Positions 14,586-19,645 of a stretch of 19,645 nucleotides of DNA are shown in pieces. The DNA lies in assembly GCA_039929265.1 (NCBI GenBank), contig JBDSRN010000022.1:1-19645 (forward strand), read 5' to 3'. Position numbers and translations under genes: made by a program. The number at the start of each line of letters is the position of its first letter. Within the stretch, counting starts at the first letter, position 1. This DNA is from ZC4RG30 sp039929265. Lineage in GTDB: Bacteria; Pseudomonadota; Gammaproteobacteria; Steroidobacterales; Steroidobacteraceae. Under the pieces are notes generated by a model. That model was not told where the DNA came from. It saw only the letters and a program-made list of their open reading frames with translations, and ran no database searches.

Positions 14586-15666
14586 TACTCCGCGCGTCTC
14601 GGTCGTCATGGCCGTGTACAACGGGGCGCACTGGCTCCCGGGCTCGCTTGCGAGCGTACTAGACCAGGATTTTCGCGATTTTGAGCTCGTCGTCGTCGAT
14701 GATTGTTCGACGGACGCATCGCCGCAGATGCTGCAGCAGCATCCGGATCCGCGCATCGTTTACCTGCGCAACGAGCACAATCTCGGTCAGACCGCGTCGC
14801 TCAACAAGGGCCTGCTCGCGGCGCGTGCGCCGCTGATCGCGCGCATAGATGCGGATGACCTATGGCTGCCCGGCAAGCTCGCGAAGCAGGTTGAATTCCT
14901 TGACAGCCATCCCGACATCGCGGTGCTGGGCACCTGGGCCACGCGCATCGATCTGGAGAGCAGATCGCTCGGCCCGCACAACAGTCCCGTATCACATGCG
15001 CAGGTACAGGCGAGGCTGTTGCGCGGTGTGCCGGTGTGCCACGTGAGCGTCGTGATGCGCAGAGCCGCGGTGCTCGCCGCGGGCAGCTACCCGGAGAACT
15101 ATCGTTTCGCCGCGGACTTCGCGCTTTGGTCTACGCTGGCGCGCAGCGGCGCAGGCATCACCAGTCTCACCGAACGACTCACAGCCTATCGCGAGAACCC
15201 GTCGACCTTTGGCGCGCAGCACAAACTCGGTGCCGCCGGTGACGAAGCCGCCGAAATAATCCGGCTGAATGCCAGGGCGCTGTCGCACGTCGATCTCGGT
15301 GTCGCGGAGAGTCGCGAGATCGCGCTGATGTTTTTCCCGGATGCGGGGTTGCCGGCGGAGTCGCTGGTCGATGCCTGGCGCAATCTCAGCCGCCTGCAGA
15401 AAAAAGCCCTGCAGGGCTGGTATCCGCGCCTGGGGCTGGACCTGTGGTCGCTGCTGTTGTGGGGTTTGGCAAAGCGCTGGTCCGCTGCGCGCACGCATGG
15501 CGCCCCGTGGGGTGGGGAGTTTGCGCACCTGCTACGCAGATATTGCGTGTCGCCCTCTGTCGTTGCGGCGGTAACCATCGCTGCGTTGCTGGCGCTCGTG
15601 CGCATGCAACGCCTGCAGTCGCTCAAGTCGTTGCTCGCGCCATTGCTTGCGAGTCGACGTCGCTGA
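14575..15666 (+). CDS. GT2-family glycosyltransferase
   Basis: The 363-residue protein begins with the GT-A fold signature VSVVMAVYNGAHWL (8-21), then VVVDDCSTD (39-47) and the metal-binding DADD (92-95), all standard for GT2 enzymes using a nucleotide sugar donor at the cytoplasmic membrane face. RFAADFALWSTLARSG downstream matches the acceptor-side D-x-x-L-W element. The last 60 residues contain a hydrophobic stretch (SPSVVAAVTIAALLALV) followed by a basic tail, suggesting membrane association. ATG 14575 overlaps the wzy end by 11 bases. It probably adds one sugar of the repeat unit; donor and linkage cannot be read from sequence. Confidence 0.9.
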   Translation: MPSDTPRVSVVMAVYNGAHWLPGSLASVLDQDFRDFELVVVDDCSTDASPQMLQQHPDPRIVYLRNEHNLGQTASLNKGLLAARAPLIARIDADDLWLPGKLAKQVEFLDSHPDIAVLGTWATRIDLESRSLGPHNSPVSHAQVQARLLRGVPVCHVSVVMRRAAVLAAGSYPENYRFAADFALWSTLARSGAGITSLTERLTAYRENPSTFGAQHKLGAAGDEAAEIIRLNARALSHVDLGVAESREIALMFFPDAGLPAESLVDAWRNLSRLQKKALQGWYPRLGLDLWSLLLWGLAKRWSAARTHGAPWGGEFAHLLRRYCVSPSVVAAVTIAALLALVRMQRLQSLKSLLAPLLASRRR

Positions 15667-16847
15667 TGACCGCGTTGCGCATCTGTCTCATCTCTCAGGA
15701 GTTTCCGCCATACACCAACTGGGGCGGCATCGCCGTGTACAACGGGATGCTGGCGCACGAGCTCGCGCAGCATGGCCACGAGGTGGTGGTGATATCGCGC
15801 GTGCAAGGCAATGCGCCGGCACGAGAGCTCATCGAGGAACGCGTGTGCGTGCTGCGGGTTGGCACTCCAATCTGGCGCAAGATCCTCGTCGGGCGCACGG
15901 TCGACCGCATGCTGCAGGCACACGCAGTCGCGGCCGCGGTTCGTCCGTTGCATGCGCAGAAGCGGTTCGATATCTTCGAGACCACCGAGGCGAGCTTCGA
16001 GGGTGAGCAGCTGCAGCGCGACGGCGCGCTGCGCCCGCACTTCATCATCCAGTGCAACGGCAGCAATGCATTCGGTCAGGCAGCAGGCGGACTGCTGGCG
16101 CCACTGCACCGGATCGACTGGGCCTGGAGCTTCCGGCATGAGCAACTCGCGCTGCGCCGCGCGGGGCACATCGTCGTCACGAGCAACGCCACGCGTGAGG
16201 TGATCCTGCGGCAGGGGATCGCCGCCGCGAAGGTGCGTCTGATCTACCAGGGCATCGACACGCGGCAGTTCCGGCCCGCTGAAGCCCATGGCATCGATCC
16301 CACGCTGCAGGTCGGATTCGTGGGCCGCCTGGAATCGCGCAAGGGCATCGATTTCATCTGGCGCGTTGTCGAGACCATCGGCCCCGACAACGGCGTGCAT
16401 TTCCATCTGCGTGGCGCCGTGCATCCGGCGAATGCGTCGGACACGCGCGCACGCCTGCGCCGCTATGCTCGCTGGGTCACGCACCACGCGCCGTGCGGGC
16501 ATGACGAGATGCCCGGGTTCTATCGCAGTCTGCATGTGCTCCTGCAGCCGTCGCGATTCGAGAATTTCGGGCTCGCCTACGCCGAAGCGATGGCGAGCGG
16601 ACTGCTGGTGATCGCCGGTGTAGGAGGCAGTGCACGCGAAGTCGTACACGATGGCGTGACCGGGCTGCTGGTGGATCCCGATGGCACTACCGATGTGGCC
16701 GTGGATGCGATTCGTAAGCTCGTCCGCGACCGCGGCAGCTTCGACGCCATGCGGGCGGCTGCCCGCCGTGATGTCGAGCAGCGGTTCTCGCTCGAGTCCT
16801 GCATCAAGGCGAAGGTCGCGCTGTACGACGAGGTCGCCGGCAAGTGA
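15666..16847 (+). CDS. GT4-family glycosyltransferase (GT-B fold)
   Basis: The 393-residue protein has the GT4 layout: an N-terminal acceptor domain starting RICLISQEFPPYTNWGGIA (5-23) with the glycine-rich loop, an inter-domain segment YQGIDTRQF (194-202), the C-terminal GRLESRKGID (220-229), and the E-x7-E motif in ENFGLAYAE (299-307), which binds the donor's sugar and nucleotide. GT4 enzymes are retaining and work in the cytoplasm at the membrane. ATG 15666 overlaps the preceding stop (TGATG). It is probably a repeat-unit glycosyltransferase. A frame open upstream to 15444 is chance and lies in the GT2 gene. Confidence 0.92.
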   Translation: MTALRICLISQEFPPYTNWGGIAVYNGMLAHELAQHGHEVVVISRVQGNAPARELIEERVCVLRVGTPIWRKILVGRTVDRMLQAHAVAAAVRPLHAQKRFDIFETTEASFEGEQLQRDGALRPHFIIQCNGSNAFGQAAGGLLAPLHRIDWAWSFRHEQLALRRAGHIVVTSNATREVILRQGIAAAKVRLIYQGIDTRQFRPAEAHGIDPTLQVGFVGRLESRKGIDFIWRVVETIGPDNGVHFHLRGAVHPANASDTRARLRRYARWVTHHAPCGHDEMPGFYRSLHVLLQPSRFENFGLAYAEAMASGLLVIAGVGGSAREVVHDGVTGLLVDPDGTTDVAVDAIRKLVRDRGSFDAMRAAARRDVEQRFSLESCIKAKVALYDEVAGK

Positions 16848-17773
16848 AGGTGCTCGTGACCGGCGCCACCGGTTTTTTTGGATCCGCGATCGTGCAGGGA
16901 CTGCGCGCCGTGGGCCACGACGTCGAAGGTGCCGCGCGTCGGCCCGACGGTGTCCATGCCGCGATCATGCTAGACATCACCGATGCAGGTGCGTGCCGGC
17001 GTGTGATGGAGGCAGGGCGTTACGAGGCAGTCGTTCACAGCGCGGCCCTCGCGCACGTGCGACCGGGCAAGGTGGATGCTGCGCAGTGTCTCGCCGTGAA
17101 TGCGGACGGCGCCGACAATGTCGCGTCGTCAGCTTCCGCCAGCGATGTACGTCAGCACGTGTTCATCAGTTCGGCGATGGTGTACGGAGATTTCGCGCTT
17201 CCCGATGTCGTCACGGAGAAATCGCCACGGCTGGCGACCGGAATCTACGGGCGCGCCAAGATCGCTGCGGAAGATGCCAGCTTGCGTCATGCCGGCGCAA
17301 TGAACGTGACGGTGCTGCGCATGGCCTCGATGTATGCACCCGACTGGCTGCTCAATGTGCGCAAGCGTGTTGCCTCGCCGGTGCTCGGCAGGTGGTTTCA
17401 TTTTTCGCTCGATCCAGACACGCCGCGCTATTCCCTGTGCTCGCGCGCTTCGGGGGTGGAGACGGTCCTGCGCGCGTTGCAGGGCCAGCTGCCCGCGAGC
17501 ACCTACAATGTCGCCGATGAACACGTCTATACCCAGCACGAGATCCACGAAGCTGTCATACGCATCGAAGGGGCGCGTCTCTCGCTGCCCATACCGATCT
17601 GGCTGCCGCGTGCCATGCTGAAGCTCGCCGATGCCATACTGCGCGATCCGGAGTCGGCGCACAGCCGCTACTGGAAATTCTGCGAGCGTAATGTGTATTC
17701 ATCCGCCGCACTCGCCTCGACGGGCTCGAGCCTACCAGCCGACCTGCTCGCATTCGGCAGGGCGCACGCATGA
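16844..17773 (+). CDS. NAD-dependent epimerase/dehydratase-family protein (extended SDR, NDP-sugar 4-reductase or epimerase)
   Basis: The 309-residue protein opens with VLVTGATGFFGSA, giving the GxxGxxG loop at 7-13. FISSAMVYG (107-115) and YGRAK (135-139) supply the Ser/Tyr/Lys catalytic residues of extended SDRs. The C-terminal half, with PIWLPRAMLKLADAI, resembles nucleotide-sugar 4-epimerases and 4-keto reductases that often sit beside an initiating transferase at the end of O-antigen loci. The GTG start at 16844 overlaps the GT4 stop (GTGA). Seven consecutive T residues (16873-16879) lie in the glycine loop codons. Activity on a UDP-HexNAc-type substrate is plausible but not shown. Confidence 0.83.
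   Translation: MKVLVTGATGFFGSAIVQGLRAVGHDVEGAARRPDGVHAAIMLDITDAGACRRVMEAGRYEAVVHSAALAHVRPGKVDAAQCLAVNADGADNVASSASASDVRQHVFISSAMVYGDFALPDVVTEKSPRLATGIYGRAKIAAEDASLRHAGAMNVTVLRMASMYAPDWLLNVRKRVASPVLGRWFHFSLDPDTPRYSLCSRASGVETVLRALQGQLPASTYNVADEHVYTQHEIHEAVIRIEGARLSLPIPIWLPRAMLKLADAILRDPESAHSRYWKFCERNVYSSAALASTGSSLPADLLAFGRAHA
16873..16879 (+). repeat. Homopolymeric tract of seven T near the start of the epimerase gene
   Basis: T7 begins 29 bases after the GTG start and encodes Gly-Phe-Phe of the cofactor loop. It stands out in this GC-rich window, and an indel here would abolish the gene. Confidence 0.9.
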
Positions 17774-18642
17774 GCATGCGCGCCATCAAGCGCCTGGTTC
17801 CGTGGAGAGCCAAGGTCTATGCCAAGTTGGTGCTGTCGCGCGTGCCGGTGCGCTATCGCTTCTGGCAGGGCATGAATCTGTTCGTGCATGGCGCCATGGA
17901 TCGTCCCGAATACGCCCTGCAGGTGATGCGTTCGCACCTCGCGCGCCTCGGCTGGCGCGACCTCTGCGAAAAAAGCGTCCTGGAGCTGGGCCCGGGGGAT
18001 GGCCTGTCGACCGCGGTGGTCGCGCGCGCGTATGGCGCGAAGCAAGTGATCCTGGTCGATTCCGGTGCGTTCGCGCGCACAGATCCGGAGACATATATCG
18101 CGCTCGCGCAATTCCTGCGTGCGCAGGGCATCGATGCTCCGGCGCTCGACGACTGCGTTTCGAGCGAACAGATACTGCAGCGCTGCAACGCAACGTATCT
18201 CACGCGTGGCCTGCAGGACCTGCAGCACCTGCCCGATGCCTGCGTCGATCTCGTATTCTCGCAAGCGGTCCTCGAGCACGTGCGTGCCGCGGACTTGCAG
18301 GCGACGCTGCGCGAAACCCGCCGCGTGCTGGCGCCGGACGGCGTGTGCTCGCACCAGGTCGACCTGCGTGATCACCTCGGCGGGGCGCTTAATAATCTGC
18401 GCTTCAGCGACCGGACATGGGAAGCCGGCTGGATGGTCAGCTCGGGCTTTTACACCAACCGCGTGCGCTTCGGCGAGATGCTCGGGATGTTCGCGGCGGC
18501 CGGATTCGCTTACGACCTCACAGACGTGCAGCGTTGGTCGCAGTTGCCCACGCGGCGCTCCCACCTGCTGCCGCGGTTCCGCGATGTACCCGAGGCCGAC
18601 CTCACCGTATCGCAGTTCGACATCCTGGCGCGGCGCGCGTGA
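17770..18642 (+). CDS. Class I SAM-dependent methyltransferase
   Basis: The 290-residue protein has SAM motif I LELGPGDG (71-78), the acidic residue after strand 2 in ILVDSG (Asp97), and FSQAVLEHV, the usual late-core element. The N-terminal 60 residues are basic and rich in Arg/Lys with an RFWQGMNLFVHG segment, perhaps for acceptor or membrane contact. Unlike the other two methyltransferase-fold proteins in the window it has no cysteine pairs. It probably methylates a sugar hydroxyl or carboxyl in the repeat unit. ATG 17770 overlaps the preceding stop (ATGA); a second ATG at 17776 is close by and would remove only two residues. Confidence 0.87.
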   Translation: MSMRAIKRLVPWRAKVYAKLVLSRVPVRYRFWQGMNLFVHGAMDRPEYALQVMRSHLARLGWRDLCEKSVLELGPGDGLSTAVVARAYGAKQVILVDSGAFARTDPETYIALAQFLRAQGIDAPALDDCVSSEQILQRCNATYLTRGLQDLQHLPDACVDLVFSQAVLEHVRAADLQATLRETRRVLAPDGVCSHQVDLRDHLGGALNNLRFSDRTWEAGWMVSSGFYTNRVRFGEMLGMFAAAGFAYDLTDVQRWSQLPTRRSHLLPRFRDVPEADLTVSQFDILARRA

Positions 18643-19645
18643 TGAGCGGGCAGCGGCTCGCGATCGTCACCAACGTCGACTGGTATTTCTGGTCGCATCG
18701 ATTGCCAATCGCGCTTGCAGCGCGCAATGCGGGTTACGAAGTGGTCGTGGTTGCCGGTGAAGAGCGCGGCTACGGACCGCGCATTCGCGCGCAGGGTCTG
18801 CGCTTCCTGCCGATTCCCATCGTGCGTGGCTCGACCCAGCCGCTGCAGGAGTTGCGCACGCTGCGTGCACTGGTTGCGATCTATCGGCAGGAGCGCCCCG
18901 CGCTCGTGCATCACGTGGCAGTGAAAGCGGTGCTTTATGGGTCGCTCGCCGCGCGTCTGACGCGAGTGCCTGCGGTCATCAACGCGCTCGCGGGACAGGG
19001 CTATCTCGCGTCCGGCCGCGGTGCGAGCGGACTCGCAGGATTCGCCGCCGCAGCGGCTTATCGCATGGCTTTCTCCGGTCGCAATACACGCGCAATCTTC
19101 CAGAATCCTGAAGACCTCGCTAGTTTCGTCGATCGCGGGCTCGTGACGGCGGATCGTGCATCGCTCATCCGCGGCTCGGGTGTCGACACGACGCTGTTCG
19201 CGCCGAGCCCCGAACCCGATGGCGTGCCGGTGCTGCTGTATGCGGGCCGACTGTTGTGGAGCAAGGGAATCGGCGAGCTCGTCGATGCGACGCGGCTCAT
19301 CCGCGCGCAGGGAGATTATGTAAGGCTGGTGCTCGTCGGTGTTCCCGACACGCAGAATCCCGATGCAGTGCCGGTGGCCGCGCTGCAGGAATGGCAGCGT
19401 GAAGGAATACTCGAGTGGTGGGGCGCGCGCGATGACATGCCGGCAGTATTTCGAAGTGCGAATCTCGTCGCACTTCCGAGCGACTACGGCGAGGGCGTAC
19501 CGAAAGTTCTCATCGAAGCTGCTGCATCAGGACGTGCGATCGTGACTACGGACACTCCAGGCTGCCGCGAAATCGTGCGGAATGGGATCAACGGCACTCT
19601 CGTGCCTCCCAGGAATGTTCCGTGTCTGGCAGCAGCCATCGCAGC
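18642..19645 (+). CDS. GT4-family glycosyltransferase, 3' end cut by window edge
   Basis: About 334 residues are visible and the frame stays open to the last base. It starts LAIVTNVDWYFWSHRLPIA (6-24), the opening of the CapM/PglA-like branch of GT4, where the N-terminal acceptor domain lies over the lipid-linked substrate. GRLLWSKG (202-209) opens the donor domain and GEGVPKVLIE (283-292) holds the E-x7-E motif (Glu284, Glu292). Only the C-terminal tail appears to be missing. ATG 18642 overlaps the methyltransferase stop (TGATG); GTG 18639 just before is an alternative. In related loci such a gene is often followed by an initiating phosphoglycosyltransferase, so one may lie just downstream. 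Confidence 0.9.
   Translation, partial: MSGQRLAIVTNVDWYFWSHRLPIALAARNAGYEVVVVAGEERGYGPRIRAQGLRFLPIPIVRGSTQPLQELRTLRALVAIYRQERPALVHHVAVKAVLYGSLAARLTRVPAVINALAGQGYLASGRGASGLAGFAAAAAYRMAFSGRNTRAIFQNPEDLASFVDRGLVTADRASLIRGSGVDTTLFAPSPEPDGVPVLLYAGRLLWSKGIGELVDATRLIRAQGDYVRLVLVGVPDTQNPDAVPVAALQEWQREGILEWWGARDDMPAVFRSANLVALPSDYGEGVPKVLIEAAASGRAIVTTDTPGCREIVRNGINGTLVPPRNVPCLAAAIA

Noticed and set aside
15186..16649. A 487-codon open frame on the - strand opposite the GT2 and GT4 genes
   Set aside because: It is the antisense shadow of two well-supported genes in high-GC codon usage. Its translation is low-complexity and rich in Arg, His and Gln, with no recognisable domain.
1..19645. tRNA or rRNA genes, CRISPR arrays, insertion sequences, attachment sites
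   Set aside because: None was seen: coding genes fill the window almost without gaps, and no spaced repeats, transposase motifs or terminal inverted repeats were recognised.

Overview
The window is one continuous stretch of a surface-polysaccharide (O-antigen, capsule or exopolysaccharide) locus from a GC-rich bacterium, most likely a proteobacterium. That assignment rests on the high GC, the Wzx/Wzy-type gene content and the many GTG/TTG starts; I cannot name a genus. I read 21 genes, all on the + strand. The first is cut at its 5' end and the last at its 3' end by the window edges. Nearly every junction is a 1-4 base stop/start overlap, so the region reads as one translationally coupled operon. 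The only gaps are 8 bp (1513-1520) and 40 bp (4413-4452). There is no intergenic stretch over 300 bases. I saw no RNA gene, insertion sequence, CRISPR array or terminator.

Layout. (1) 1-4412: the C-terminal part of a surface-carbohydrate/glycosyltransferase-like protein, an RmlD-like NDP-sugar reductase/epimerase, the Wzx flippase, a left-handed beta-helix O-acetyltransferase, and a zinc-cluster SAM methyltransferase. (2) 4453-13281: a block of ten genes that looks like a sugar-acid module. It holds two classical SDRs, a KdsB-like CMP-sugar-acid cytidylyltransferase, a Gfo/Idh/MocA oxidoreductase, a methyltransferase-fold protein with a ruined SAM loop, an HpcH/HpaI pyruvate aldolase, a HAD phosphatase, a D-2-hydroxyacid dehydrogenase, a GT-B-like surface-carbohydrate protein and a GmhA-like SIS protein. 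(3) 13257-19645: the Wzy-like polymerase, a GT2, a GT4, an NDP-sugar epimerase/reductase, a SAM methyltransferase and a second GT4.

How the genes may work together. Parts 1 and 3 supply assembly: glycosyltransferases, flippase, polymerase and decoration by acetyl and methyl groups. Part 2 looks like a pathway for a 2-keto-3-deoxy (ulosonic) acid that is CMP-activated. Unlike KDO or sialic acid pathways, no PEP-dependent KdsA/NeuB-type synthase is present here; instead there is a class II pyruvate aldolase with intact metal and catalytic residues. The main hypothesis is an aldolase-based route to a CMP-ulosonic acid, with the protein at 11192-12655 as a candidate for its transfer. This is inference from gene content and motif reading and is untested. 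No initiating phosphoglycosyltransferase or chain-length/export gene is in the window, so the locus must continue beyond it.
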